Source of the DNA: Holophagales bacterium UBA5704
GTDB lineage: Bacteria; Acidobacteriota; Thermoanaerobaculia; Multivoradales; UBA5704
Length of the DNA stretch: 57,450 nt
Reading direction: 5' to 3'
Assembly: GCA_002420005.1 (NCBI GenBank)
Contig: DIHE01000170.1
Coordinates: 1 to 57,450, forward strand
A program made the position numbers and the translations under genes. Below, piece after piece: positions 28,724 through 37,844 of this stretch. A model generated the notes under the pieces. The model was not told the origin of the DNA. It was given only the letters and a program-made list of their open reading frames with translations, and did no database searches. The first letter of the stretch is position 1, and every line of letters starts with the position of its first letter.

Positions 28724-30964
28724 TCAGGCGACGGCCACGCGAAAGACGGCGTCTTCTTCGTGGAGATCCAGCTCGGCGGCATGGGTCTGAACCCTCTCCG
28801 TGTAGAAGGGGAGCTTGGTGAGGTCTTCCTCCCTCCGATCCGGTCGATCCCCGAAGACCAGCCGCTGGATCTCGCGCGCCCACGAAGCGCTGATCTCGGT
28901 GAGAGAACCCTTGCGGCGTTCACTCTCTCGGGCGAGCTGGGTATGGCTCCAGAAGGCGAGCTCGCCGAGCGTTCTCCGGGCACCGGCTTCGCGAACCGCA
29001 CCGTCGGTCTGGCCGAGCCAGGTCCGTGCCTCACCGAGAAGCGCCACCGCACCGAGCTGGGGCTCGAGCCGGGCCAAGCGCCGCCAGGGGCGGATGGGCG
29101 CCTCCGGATCCCGGAGATCGAGCGCGCGCGCTGCAACGGCGAAGCGCTCCGCGCGTGCGAGCGCATAGCGCACTCGGGCGCTCCCCGGAAAACGTCTCAC
29201 TGCCGCTCGCAGAAGCGTTAACCCTTCCTCGAGATCCCCCTCCGAGAGAGTGAGCAATCCGGCCTCGCCGGCCGCCAGGGAGCTTCGGCTCTCCAGGCGC
29301 AGGAGCCTCTCCAGGGCAGCATGCGCCTTCTGTCGAAGCTCTCCCGCCCGCCCACCGGCCTCGTGGTTCAGCCCACGCGACCAGCGGCGAAGGAAAAGAG
29401 TGTCGGTGAGCAGGACGCTGAGGTCCTCGAAGCGGACGGGCTCTACCTTCCGCCCCTCAGTGCTGCTGGAAGAGATCTCGCCTCCGTCACGCCGGGCGCG
29501 CAAGATTTCGAGAGCCTCTAGCCGGTTTTTGTTGCGTGGTTCAAGCCGAACCGCCTCGGTGAGCAGCCTCTCCGCTTCGACCAGCTCGCCACGCTGGCTC
29601 AGCAGGCCGGCCAAGCTGGTGAGCGCGTCCGGCCTTGCGTGGAATCGCTCGATCGCGTAGCGCAAGACCGCCTCGGCGTCGTCGAGCCTTCCCTGGGCCT
29701 TGAGGACCTCGGCGAGGCCGTTGTGGGCGACGGGGTCGTTCGGGAAGCGGCGCACCGCTTCCCGGGCAGCCTGGGCCGCCTCTGTAAGCTGACCAAGCGT
29801 GAGGTGCACGGCGGCGGTCGTGTTCCAGGCGAAATCGTTCCAAGGGTCAAATTCCAGGGCGAGACGAACCCACTCGAGGGCCTTGCGAGGATTCGATGTG
29901 CGGAGCCTTCCGGCGAAGTTACAGGCCGACCTCACGACGAAATGGACGTCACCGGTCGCCTGTGCGTAGAGCCGCTGCTCGTCCAGCAGCACCTGGGCCA
30001 GCGCCGTGGCTGCCGGCTCGCCCAGGTCGAGTCGGACTTCGATCTCGTGCCTCCGCGGTTTCCACTCCGGGTTCGGCTGGCTCCATCGGGGCCGGGCCGC
30101 CGGCCCTTTCTCCGGCAATTTGTCCAGCTTTGGCGAGAGATCGCGGACCCAGCGCTCGGCGAGCGGCTCGCGGAGGCGATGGTCCTGGAGCACATGGCGC
30201 CAGAAGGGGAGCCATTTTTCGCGGGGAAACGGATAGGCCTCCATGGTCAACCGGGCGGTGGCGGTGAATTCGACCCGTGCCGGCTCGCTGTCGAGCCAGC
30301 CGTCCTCAACCCGGCGGGCCAGCGCGTCGGCGAGCCGTGCAAGACCCTCGGGGACCTCTTTGGGGAATCCACCCGCTGACTGCGGAGCTGCCGGTGGGAG
30401 CCCGCGAAGCCCGTAGATGCCGAGCTCGCCGTGATACCACGGTACGTCGGGCGGCAGCGAGCAGAGCGACCACCAGCGGGGCAGGAGCGTTCGATCTGTT
30501 TGGTGCTCGGCAAGAGCCAGCCAGGCGCGGGCCTCGGGATCACGAGCGCGCCCCTCCGCGATCGAACGCAGGAAGGCGGGCTCTTCGAGAAAATGCTTGC
30601 GGAGTGCCATGGCCGCACCAGAAAGCCCCACCTCGCCCGGGCAGCCGCTGATGAGATCGGCGGCACGGCACCAAGCGACGGCTGTCACGGCGGCGCCGAG
30701 CCCACGGGGCTCGGGATCACCCCAGGAGCTATTGATCCAGGAGGCGAGCGCGCGATCGACCGCGGCGAGCAGGCCACTTCTTGGGCCGAGGCTCTCGATC
30801 CAATCGAGGAGAACCCGCTCGGGATCGGCGGGGTTCAGGTGCTCGAGGTCGGCGCCGCCCAGGAGAAGATCCAGCAACGCCTCCTCGGGCTCGGCCTCGA
30901 AACGGCGCAGCCAGGGAGGAACGCGGCGGCCCGCAAAGGTGTGGTCGAACGCCAGGAGGCTCAC
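28724..30964 (-). CDS. Large TPR-containing protein of unknown function
   Basis: The 746-residue soluble protein has no signal or membrane segment. Residues 1-300 are a unique, tryptophan-rich helical region (RTLLPRWWSLCSLPPDVPWYHGELG). Residues ~340-500 contain TPR units (AWNTTAAVHLTLGQLTEAAQAAREAVRRFPNDPVAHNGLAEVLKAQGRLDDAEAVL, three or four repeats). The C-terminal ~230 residues hold further degenerate repeats. TPRs mediate protein contacts, so it is likely a scaffold or regulator. Its ATG overlaps the stop of the upstream gene by 4 bp, so both probably act together. Codon use seems slightly less GC-extreme than the neighbours. Confidence 0.8.
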   Translation of the reverse strand: MSLLAFDHTFAGRRVPPWLRRFEAEPEEALLDLLLGGADLEHLNPADPERVLLDWIESLGPRSGLLAAVDRALASWINSSWGDPEPRGLGAAVTAVAWCRAADLISGCPGEVGLSGAAMALRKHFLEEPAFLRSIAEGRARDPEARAWLALAEHQTDRTLLPRWWSLCSLPPDVPWYHGELGIYGLRGLPPAAPQSAGGFPKEVPEGLARLADALARRVEDGWLDSEPARVEFTATARLTMEAYPFPREKWLPFWRHVLQDHRLREPLAERWVRDLSPKLDKLPEKGPAARPRWSQPNPEWKPRRHEIEVRLDLGEPAATALAQVLLDEQRLYAQATGDVHFVVRSACNFAGRLRTSNPRKALEWVRLALEFDPWNDFAWNTTAAVHLTLGQLTEAAQAAREAVRRFPNDPVAHNGLAEVLKAQGRLDDAEAVLRYAIERFHARPDALTSLAGLLSQRGELVEAERLLTEAVRLEPRNKNRLEALEILRARRDGGEISSSSTEGRKVEPVRFEDLSVLLTDTLFLRRWSRGLNHEAGGRAGELRQKAHAALERLLRLESRSSLAAGEAGLLTLSEGDLEEGLTLLRAAVRRFPGSARVRYALARAERFAVAARALDLRDPEAPIRPWRRLARLEPQLGAVALLGEARTWLGQTDGAVREAGARRTLGELAFWSHTQLARESERRKGSLTEISASWAREIQRLVFGDRPDRREEDLTKLPFYTERVQTHAAELDLHEEDAVFRVAVA

Positions 30965-32004
30965 GGCAGATCCTTGTCGGTTCCCAGGGCGTAGTCGCCC
31001 CGGCCACTCGCCATCCGGACGTGCTGGAGATGGGCGGAGCGGGCGAGCGGCAGATTCTCAAAGTCTACAGGCTTTTCGATGCGCCCGATACGGAACAGAT
31101 GCCTGGCCTGGAGCCGCGTCTTGGGATGGAGGACCTCCCGCCGGAGGCGGTGCTCTTCCTCGGCAGCCCAGTCGAGATCCACGACGTGGCCGGTGAGCGC
31201 GCCGCGTGGTGGCGGGCAGAAGGCCTCGGAGAAGTCGCCGTCGAGGACGGTCGGCGGGACGAGCGGCCGGGTTTGGGGGGCCGCGCCGGTCAGCCGGGCC
31301 ACCTGTTGAACCGGGTACTTGAAGACCAGGATGTCGATCGGCTTGCCGAGCTCTCCCGGGTCCAGGTGGGAGAGGCCGAGACGGTCGCGCAGCGCATCGG
31401 CCCAATCCAGCCGATCGGCGGTGAAGACATCGTCCTCGAAGTCGGCGAAGAATCCGCAGAAAACAGGCCGGCCGTCCTTGGCCGCGAACCACTTTTCCAG
31501 GAGGTCCTCGAAGGCGGCCCGCGTTTCGGGAGAAGCCTTGTCGGCCCGCACTTCGGATGCCATGGAAAGAATCGAAGGGGCAGGGACCCGGGCGAGATCG
31601 GCGATCGTGTCGGCCCGCTCGACGCGGATCAGGTGCAGGTGCCGGTCGGTCGCATCGAACGATGTGTGACGATCAGGGAAACGAAAAGTCTCCGGGCAGA
31701 CGTCCTCATCCCGTGGATCGAGCGGCTCCTCCCAGTGGACGAGCTGAACCCGCTGTTTGAGGTAGGCACCGTGCTTCGATTTCCAGGCCGGAAAGTCTCC
31801 ATGATCGGCCAGGGCCCGCAGGGCCAGATAGCTGGCCACCCGTTCGGGCCAGACCCCTTCGTCGAGGATGAAGTTGCGAGCGACGAAGGCACCGCGGGGC
31901 GTGCCCCCATCGCTGCCGAGGCGGCAGAGGAACCGGTCCCAATCGAGATGGGTGCCGAAAAACGTGCCCTGGCCCGTGAGGGGACGATCCGCGCCGTCAG
32001 CCAT
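30961..32004 (-). CDS. Unknown protein, partner of the TPR protein
   Basis: The 347-residue soluble protein matches no family I recognise. Notable are GTHLDWDRFLCRLGSDGG near the N-terminus, FVARNFILDEGVWPERVASYLALRALADHGDF, RHTSFDATDRHLHLIRVERADTIADLA, GRPVFCGFFADFEDDVF and IDILVFKYP. Asp, His and Trp are frequent and there is no catalytic motif I can name. ATG 32004 follows AGGAGGG by 3 bp and is preferred over the adjacent TTG. It is the first gene of a two-gene operon, ending in a 4-bp overlap with the TPR protein. Confidence 0.78.
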   Translation of the reverse strand: MADGADRPLTGQGTFFGTHLDWDRFLCRLGSDGGTPRGAFVARNFILDEGVWPERVASYLALRALADHGDFPAWKSKHGAYLKQRVQLVHWEEPLDPRDEDVCPETFRFPDRHTSFDATDRHLHLIRVERADTIADLARVPAPSILSMASEVRADKASPETRAAFEDLLEKWFAAKDGRPVFCGFFADFEDDVFTADRLDWADALRDRLGLSHLDPGELGKPIDILVFKYPVQQVARLTGAAPQTRPLVPPTVLDGDFSEAFCPPPRGALTGHVVDLDWAAEEEHRLRREVLHPKTRLQARHLFRIGRIEKPVDFENLPLARSAHLQHVRMASGRGDYALGTDKDLP

Positions 32005-32063
32005 CAACCCTCCTACGTAGAGAGAAATACGTTACCACACGAAACCGCTTTCCCTTCCTCCCA

Positions 32064-33827
32064 TCACCGCAGCTCCGTCGCCACGTCCAGCGCCCGTTGC
32101 CAGTCGTGCCGGATGGCCTTCCAGGCCTGGCGCACGTCGCCACCTGGCTGGACCTTGGCCATCAGCGCATCGACTTCCTTGCCCTTCTGGGCCAGCTCGC
32201 GGGAGCGCTGCTGGACCTTGAGGAGGTTCGCCCCGGCCGGGCGGCGGCGGACGCGACCGAAAAAGCCTCCCCCTTCCACGGCCTTGTGGAAGTGGTCGGC
32301 GGCGTCGGCCAGCTCTTCGAGATGCTCCTGAAGCGTCTCGTCGTCGTCGGTCAGCTCTTCGCCGGCCTCTTCCTTGGCGTCCAGAAAGGCCTGATAGGTG
32401 TCGAGGATCTCGGTGCTTCGGGTCTGGAGATCGGTGGCCAGGCGCCGTAGCTCTTCCAAAGGGGGCTCGGCGGCCGGCTCCGGCTCGTCGGTCGGCGGGA
32501 CGTAGGTGGCCGTTCCCGGAGTGGAGGATTCTTCGGGCTCTGGGGCGGCCGGTTCCTCCTCGGCCTCGGGTTCCGAAGGGGGTTCCTGGCGTGAAGGAAC
32601 CGGAACGGGTGCCGGCCGGGTGTCCTCGCCGGACGGTGCCGTGCCGGCCTCCGGGTCCGCGGCCTGCTGCGCCGGAGGGTTGGCGGGATTGGCCGTGGGC
32701 TCGGGGCTCACCTGGGCCTGTGGATCGCCGGGTGCCTCCGACGAGGTGGTGTCGGAGAAGAGCCAGACGGCGAATCCGGCGGCTCCGAGGAGGGCGACGG
32801 CAAGGGCGGCCGCCGCGATGACCTTGCCGGCGGCGCCCTTCCGCGGCGGGAGGGGGACCGGTTGGTAGGAGGTCTGGACGGGGAGCGGGGCGGCAGCCGG
32901 GGGAATCGCGGGCAAGGGTGGCGGCGTTTGCGCCCGCTGGACCGGTGCCGCCTGGGTGGGCAGCTCGTGGATCGACACCGGCGGCGGGGGCGGCGGCACC
33001 ACCTGCCCCGGCAGGGTCTCTCCCTGGCGCAGCAAGGTGCGGCGCATCTCCTCCACGGTCTGGAAGCGGTCGGCGGGCGCCTTGGCGAGCGCTTTCAAGA
33101 CGGCTTGATCGATCCACCGGGGGACCTGCGGGACCTTCTCGCTCGGCGGACGCGGCGGCTCTTCGATCTGCGCGCGCAGAATGGCCCAGTCGGTCGCCCC
33201 TTCGAACGGCGGCCGGCCGGTCAGCATCTCGTAAAGCACGGCACCGAGCGCGTAGACGTCGACCCGGCCGTCCACCTCCTCGCCGCGGATCTGCTCCGGC
33301 GACATGTAGCGCAGCGTGCCGACCAGGAGACCGGTGCGCGTGAGGTGGCCGCTCCCCATCACCCGGGCGATGCCGAAATCGGTCACCTTGAGAGAACCGG
33401 CCTCGGTGACGATGAGGTTCTCCGGCTTGATGTCGCGATGGACGACCCCGGCGTCGTGGGCCACCTGGATCCCGTCCAGCGCCGAGGCGAGGAGAGCCAC
33501 CGCGCGTTCCCAGGGGATCGGCCCCGCGGCCACCACCTTCGACAGCGGCCGGCCGCGCACGAGCTCCATGGCGAGGAAGAGCTCCTCCCCTTCGTAGAAG
33601 AAGCTGAACACGTGGGCGATCGCCGGATGGTGGATGCGGGCGAGGGTCTTCGCCTCGGCCTTGAAGCGCTCGACGATCTCCGGCTCGCGGGCCAGCTCGG
33701 GGCGGATCGCCTTGAGCGCGACCTCGCGGTCGAGCATCTGGTCGAGCGCCTTGTAGACCGCGCCCATCCCGCCCTCCCCGATCTTCTCGACGATCCGGTA
33801 GCTGGTGCCGACGACTCTGCCGATCAT
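32064..33827 (-). CDS. Membrane-anchored Ser/Thr protein kinase (PknB/Hanks type)
   Basis: The 587-residue protein has a complete kinase domain (residues ~10-265): glycine loop GEGGMGAVYKA, Lys in VALKAI, catalytic VVHRDIKPENL, DFG in VTDFGIA and VGTLRYMSPEQI. A proline-rich juxtamembrane region, one membrane segment (GKVIAAAALAVALLGAAGFAVWLF) and an acidic Pro/Glu-rich external part follow, ending in a helical coil (TDLQTRSTEILDTYQ). It should phosphorylate Ser/Thr of cytoplasmic proteins in response to an external signal. It lies 27 bp downstream of the NtrY-like kinase gene and is probably cotranscribed with it. Confidence 0.94.
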   Translation of the reverse strand: MIGRVVGTSYRIVEKIGEGGMGAVYKALDQMLDREVALKAIRPELAREPEIVERFKAEAKTLARIHHPAIAHVFSFFYEGEELFLAMELVRGRPLSKVVAAGPIPWERAVALLASALDGIQVAHDAGVVHRDIKPENLIVTEAGSLKVTDFGIARVMGSGHLTRTGLLVGTLRYMSPEQIRGEEVDGRVDVYALGAVLYEMLTGRPPFEGATDWAILRAQIEEPPRPPSEKVPQVPRWIDQAVLKALAKAPADRFQTVEEMRRTLLRQGETLPGQVVPPPPPPVSIHELPTQAAPVQRAQTPPPLPAIPPAAAPLPVQTSYQPVPLPPRKGAAGKVIAAAALAVALLGAAGFAVWLFSDTTSSEAPGDPQAQVSPEPTANPANPPAQQAADPEAGTAPSGEDTRPAPVPVPSRQEPPSEPEAEEEPAAPEPEESSTPGTATYVPPTDEPEPAAEPPLEELRRLATDLQTRSTEILDTYQAFLDAKEEAGEELTDDDETLQEHLEELADAADHFHKAVEGGGFFGRVRRRPAGANLLKVQQRSRELAQKGKEVDALMAKVQPGGDVRQAWKAIRHDWQRALDVATELR

Positions 33828-33854
33828 GGGGTGATGATAGCGCGAAGCGGCCGC

Positions 33855-36044
33855 CTACCCCGGCAGCTCCAGGGTGAACACCGTGCCCTGCGGCCGGTTG
33901 TCCTCCACCTGGATCGTCCCCTGATGGTCGGTCACGATGCGGTGGACGATGGCGAGGCCGAGGCCCGTGCCCCGCCCCTTGGTGGAGAAGTAGGGGAGGA
34001 AGAGCTTGTCGCGCGCCGCGGAGGGGATGCCGCGGCCGGTGTCGCTGATCCGCAGGCGGACGCCGGTCCCGTCGGCAGGATTGCGATCCGCCGCCACGGT
34101 CACCTGCCCCGGTGCCTCGGTGGCCTCGACGGCGTTGTCGAGCAGATTGATCAGGGCGCGGCGGATCTGCTCCCCGTCGAGCCAGACCTCGGTCATCCCC
34201 GGCTCCACCCGTGCCTCCACCTCCACGCCGGGCTTCAAGTTGCGGTAGAGGCTCAGCGTGTCGTTCACCAGGCGCCCCAGATCCACCCGGGTGGGCCGCG
34301 GGCGCGGCATGCGGGCGTAGCGCGAGAACTCGTCGACCATCCCCTGCAGGTTCACCACCTCGCGGACGATGATCTCCACGCCGTTCTCGATCGCCGGTCC
34401 CAGACCGGGGTCCCCCTGCCGGTGTTTGTGGAGGAGGCGCTCGGCGGCGAGGCGGATGGGGGTCAGCGGGTTCTTGATCTCGTGCGCGATGCGCCGCGCC
34501 GCTTCATTCCAGGCCGCGAGCTGCTGTGCCTGGATGAGCTCGCTCAGGTCCTCCAGCACGAGCACCCGGCCTTGCACGGCGCCGCCGGTCCCGATCAGCG
34601 CGGTCACCTTCGCCTCGAACGTCTTGAGATCGCCCCCCAGGCGCAGGTGGAGCTCCTGCGACGCCCGGCCGGAGGAGGCGTCTCCCCCGGGGCGCAGCAG
34701 GGCGGCCAGCTTGGTGCGTTCCGGGTCGGGCCAGGCCTCGTCGGCGAGCCGGCCGACCACTTCGTCCTCGCCCTGGTGCAGCATCTTGAGTGCTGCGTCG
34801 TTGCACAGGAAGATCCGGCCTTCCGGATCGGCGGAGATGACGCCGGCCGCGACGTTCGCGAGCACCGCGGCGAGCTCGCGGTTGCTGCGTTCGAGCTGCA
34901 CCTTGCTGGTCTCCATCTCGGCGGTCATCCGGTTGAACGAGTCGACCAGGATGCCGAGCTCGTCGTCCGCCTCGACGTCCACCCGGTGCGAGAGGTCGCC
35001 GCCGCTGATCCGTTTCGTCCCTTCGGCGAGGGCCTGGATCGGCACCGTCACCCGGCGCGCCAGATAAAGGCCCACCCAGGAGGACGCGAGCAGGATGAGC
35101 AGGGTCACCATCAGGAAGATCAGCACGTGGCTGGAGCGCAGGTCGTCCTTCTGCACCTCGAGCTGGCGAAACGTCTGGAAGTCCTGCACCAGGCTGTCCC
35201 GCTGCTCGGCGAGGTCCGGATCGACCAGCGAACCGGTGACCACCAGGACCGGCGGTGGCGCTTCCTGCCCGTCTTGGACGGCCGGCGCCGGCGAAGCCAC
35301 GGCGGTCAGGACGATCCGGCCACCGCGACCCGGAGGCAGATCGACCCGCACGGCGGTCCCCTTGGTGGCGGCTTCTTGCAGGAAGTCCCGCCCGGGCTCG
35401 GGGAGGTCGGTCAGGCCCGATTGCGAGTCGAGCACGGCGTGGACGAAATCGGTCCCCTCATAGACCGCCAGCAGGGCGAGCTCTTCCTCGGCGCGCAGCT
35501 CCTGGAGCCGGCGGGTCAGTCGCGGGCGCTCCGCCGTCTGCTCCAGGTCGATCCCCGCGATCTCGCGCAGGACCCGCCGGGCCTTCTGCAGGCCGGTCTG
35601 CTCGATCCGGTCATAGAGCGCCTGCGCCACCGCGTTGCCCCGTTCGAGCGCCGGCCCGAGAGGCGTGCTGAACCAACGGTCGATCGATCCCTGGAGCAGC
35701 CCGGTGGCGATGGCGAAGAGGAGCAGCACCGGGATCAGCGAGAGCCCGACGTAGGTGGCGACCAGCTTGGACTTGAACGTCGAGCCCAGCAGGCGGTGTC
35801 GGCGCTCGATGACCAGCTTGAAGACATTGCGCAGCAGGACGAAGAGAACGGCCAGGATGAGGATGACGTTGACGTACCAGAGGACGAACAGAAGGACCTG
35901 GTTGGTCACCAGGGCCGCCGGCAGGTCCCGCCCGCGCTGCAGGAAGTAGAAGACGCCGGTGAGGACGAGGAGGAGACCGACGAGCCCGGAGAAGATCAGC
36001 CGGTGGTTCTTGCGATGGCGCTTGAGCTGATCGCGCAGGTCCAT
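33855..36044 (-). CDS. NtrY-like membrane histidine kinase
   Basis: The 729-residue sensor begins with three or four membrane segments, of which LIFSGLVGLLLVLTGVFYFL and LWYVNVILILAVLFVLL are clear. After a periplasmic loop and a further membrane segment (VLIFLMVTLLILLASSWVGLYLA) come HAMP (TVPIQALAEGTKRISGGDL), a PAS domain, HisKA (phosphorylated His in ARRIAHEIKNPLTPI) and HATPase (NLLDNAVEAT, ISDTGRGIP, GTGLGLAIVHRIV). The layout is that of NtrY. No NtrX-type regulator is next to it; a DUF4390 gene lies upstream, as next to ntrY in other bacteria. Confidence 0.92.
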   Translation of the reverse strand: MDLRDQLKRHRKNHRLIFSGLVGLLLVLTGVFYFLQRGRDLPAALVTNQVLLFVLWYVNVILILAVLFVLLRNVFKLVIERRHRLLGSTFKSKLVATYVGLSLIPVLLLFAIATGLLQGSIDRWFSTPLGPALERGNAVAQALYDRIEQTGLQKARRVLREIAGIDLEQTAERPRLTRRLQELRAEEELALLAVYEGTDFVHAVLDSQSGLTDLPEPGRDFLQEAATKGTAVRVDLPPGRGGRIVLTAVASPAPAVQDGQEAPPPVLVVTGSLVDPDLAEQRDSLVQDFQTFRQLEVQKDDLRSSHVLIFLMVTLLILLASSWVGLYLARRVTVPIQALAEGTKRISGGDLSHRVDVEADDELGILVDSFNRMTAEMETSKVQLERSNRELAAVLANVAAGVISADPEGRIFLCNDAALKMLHQGEDEVVGRLADEAWPDPERTKLAALLRPGGDASSGRASQELHLRLGGDLKTFEAKVTALIGTGGAVQGRVLVLEDLSELIQAQQLAAWNEAARRIAHEIKNPLTPIRLAAERLLHKHRQGDPGLGPAIENGVEIIVREVVNLQGMVDEFSRYARMPRPRPTRVDLGRLVNDTLSLYRNLKPGVEVEARVEPGMTEVWLDGEQIRRALINLLDNAVEATEAPGQVTVAADRNPADGTGVRLRISDTGRGIPSAARDKLFLPYFSTKGRGTGLGLAIVHRIVTDHQGTIQVEDNRPQGTVFTLELPG

Positions 36045-36056
36045 GGCGGCGGGGCC

Positions 36057-36602
36057 TCAGCCTCCGCTCTGGGAACGGATCTTGTTGGAATCGGCCCAGT
36101 CGGTGGCGACGGTCACAGGGATGAACGACAGCAGGGTCCGCGAGCCGAGCTCGGCTCGGACCTTGACGAGGAGGCGCCCCGGCTCGCGCACCCGTTCGAG
36201 GGAGAAGACGGGGAGCGGCCCGATGCGGGTCATCGCCGCCTCGACCTCGTCCCGCGCGCGCAGGGTGCGGCTCTCGATCAGCTTGCCGTCGAGCTTGACA
36301 TGGACGGTGTAGGTCCGGGCCACCGCGTCGTAGACGGCGACGGCTTCCAGGGTGTTCTCCTGGAGCTGCCGGTCATACCAGCGCTTGCGGTCGTGGTGCA
36401 GCTCCAGGCGGTAGAGGATGGAGGTGGGCAGGCCGCTGTCCAGGCGGCTGGCGAGCCGGTGGTCGAAGGCGTCCTGCAACGAGAACGCGGCGAGCACCCG
36501 ATCCCCTTCGAAGGAGATGTGGAGCGCCTCGATCCGCGGTTCCTCCGCCGCCGGGCCGGCCGCGAATGCCAGAAGCCAGAGGACGACGAGGGCTGAGCGC
36601 AT
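36057..36602 (-). CDS. DUF4390 family exported protein
   Basis: The 181-residue protein has a signal peptide (RSALVVLWLLAFAAGPAAEE) and a beta-rich body (ALHISFEGDRVLAAFSL, SRLDSGLPTSILYRLELHHDR) typical of DUF4390, whose function is unknown. It lies 12 bp before the NtrY-like gene. DUF4390 and ntrY are adjacent in other lineages too, which suggests a role linked to that sensor. ATG 36602 is used; a longer open frame upstream crosses the divergent smpB start. Confidence 0.85.
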   Translation of the reverse strand: MRSALVVLWLLAFAAGPAAEEPRIEALHISFEGDRVLAAFSLQDAFDHRLASRLDSGLPTSILYRLELHHDRKRWYDRQLQENTLEAVAVYDAVARTYTVHVKLDGKLIESRTLRARDEVEAAMTRIGPLPVFSLERVREPGRLLVKVRAELGSRTLLSFIPVTVATDWADSNKIRSQSGG

Positions 36603-36672
36603 GCAGGGAACGAGTGTAGCAGAGGCGAGACCCGCGGTTTGTAAAGAACCGATGCTGTATCCTTCCTCCCCT

Positions 36673-37182
36673 ATGGCGAAGCCGCTGGGACACGCGAAAA
36701 GCAAAGACGCCGTCAAGGAGAAGGGGCCGGTGGTGCGCGAGCTGGCCTCCAACCGGAAGGCGCGGCACGACTACCACATCCTGGAGACGTTCGAGGCGGG
36801 GTTGAAGCTCACCGGCACCGAGGTGAAGGCGGCGCGGATGGGCAAGGTCCAGCTCAAGGACAGCTTCGTCGAGATCCGCAACGGCGAGGCGTGGCTGGTG
36901 GGCGCGCATGTGAGCCCCTACAGCCACGGCAACCGCGAGAACCACCCGCCGGAGCGCGACCGCAAGCTCCTGCTCAAGAAGCGGCAGATCGACCGCCTGC
37001 TGGGCCGCTCCCAGATCAAGGGACAGACGATCATCCCGCTCTCCGTCTATCTGAAGGGCAACTGGGTGAAGCTGGAGATCGCCCTCGCCGAGGGCAAGAA
37101 GCAGTACGACAAGCGCGAGTCGATCCGCGAGCGCGAGCTCGACCGCGAAGCCGCCGCCGCGGTCAAGCTGGCCCGGCGCTGA
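36673..37182 (+). CDS. smpB: SsrA-binding protein SmpB
   Basis: SmpB binds tmRNA and delivers it to stalled ribosomes. The 169-residue protein shows VVRELASNRKARHDYHILETFEAGLKLTGTEVKA, the HNPERDRKLLLKK-type segment here as ENHPPERDRKLLLKKRQI, and a basic tail KKQYDKRESIRERELDREAA. It is slightly longer than usual at the N-terminus. It is divergent from the DUF4390 gene, with about 70 bp between. No tmRNA gene was seen in the window. Confidence 0.96.
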   Translation: MAKPLGHAKSKDAVKEKGPVVRELASNRKARHDYHILETFEAGLKLTGTEVKAARMGKVQLKDSFVEIRNGEAWLVGAHVSPYSHGNRENHPPERDRKLLLKKRQIDRLLGRSQIKGQTIIPLSVYLKGNWVKLEIALAEGKKQYDKRESIRERELDREAAAAVKLARR

Positions 37183-37189
37183 CCGCCTC

Positions 37190-37681
37190 CTATTCGTCTG
37201 CGACCGTTTCGCCCACCGCCTGCCGGCGCCGCCGGCCGCCGGTGTCCTGGATCTTCTCCAGGGCGGTCTGGCCGCCGAAACGGGCCACGATGCGGTCGTC
37301 ATAGTCGTCCGCGAGGCTGGCGACCGAGGTGATCGAGCGCAGCAGGTCGCGCGCCTCCAGGCTGCGGCCGAAGAGGGCATGCGAGAGAAAGATGTCGTTG
37401 CCGACCAGCGAGAACGAGCCGCACGAGATCTGATGGTTCAGCTCGAGGAGGCCGACCATGAGGTCTTCCTCCAGCTCGACGTCCTGCACGCAGTAGGACA
37501 TCACGGAGACGATCGCCTCGTCGGGGCCGTAGGGTTCGACCGAGATCTCGAGCACCGTCGTGCCGTAGCGGACGTAGAAGTGGTGCGTCTCGGGGTCATG
37601 GTAAGGGGGTTCCTCGAAGAGGTCATTCAGGTACTCGCGAACCTTGTGGAACGTCTCTTCTTGGATCTCGTGCTCAAACAT
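37190..37681 (-). CDS. YbjN-domain protein
   Basis: The 163-residue acidic cytosolic protein has the YbjN / type III secretion chaperone-like fold pattern (HHFYVRYGTTVLEISVEPYGPDEAIVSVMSYCV, LLELNHQISCGSFSLVGNDIFLSHALFG). Members are chaperone-like and often non-specific regulators. A basic C-terminal tail (GGRRRRQAVGE) is extra. It converges with smpB with only 7 bp between stops. Confidence 0.78.
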   Translation of the reverse strand: MFEHEIQEETFHKVREYLNDLFEEPPYHDPETHHFYVRYGTTVLEISVEPYGPDEAIVSVMSYCVQDVELEEDLMVGLLELNHQISCGSFSLVGNDIFLSHALFGRSLEARDLLRSITSVASLADDYDDRIVARFGGQTALEKIQDTGGRRRRQAVGETVADE

Positions 37682-37844
37682 GCGTCCATCCTCCGGTCCC
37701 TACTCTACATCAGCTCCTTGCCGCCTCTCCGGTTTGTCGGTCCCTGCCTTTCTCCCGTTGACACCCTCGTGACTTGGGAATACCTTTGACTCCAAGCAGC
37801 ATCTCGAAACACCTTCCTGACTTTCTGCAAGAGGAGATCCAAGG

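Noticed and set aside
32862..36596. Plus-strand open frame of about 1240 codons
   Set aside because: It is antisense to the Ser/Thr kinase, NtrY-like kinase and DUF4390 genes. The product is low-complexity and Arg/Gly/Asp-rich, as expected from high-GC antisense.
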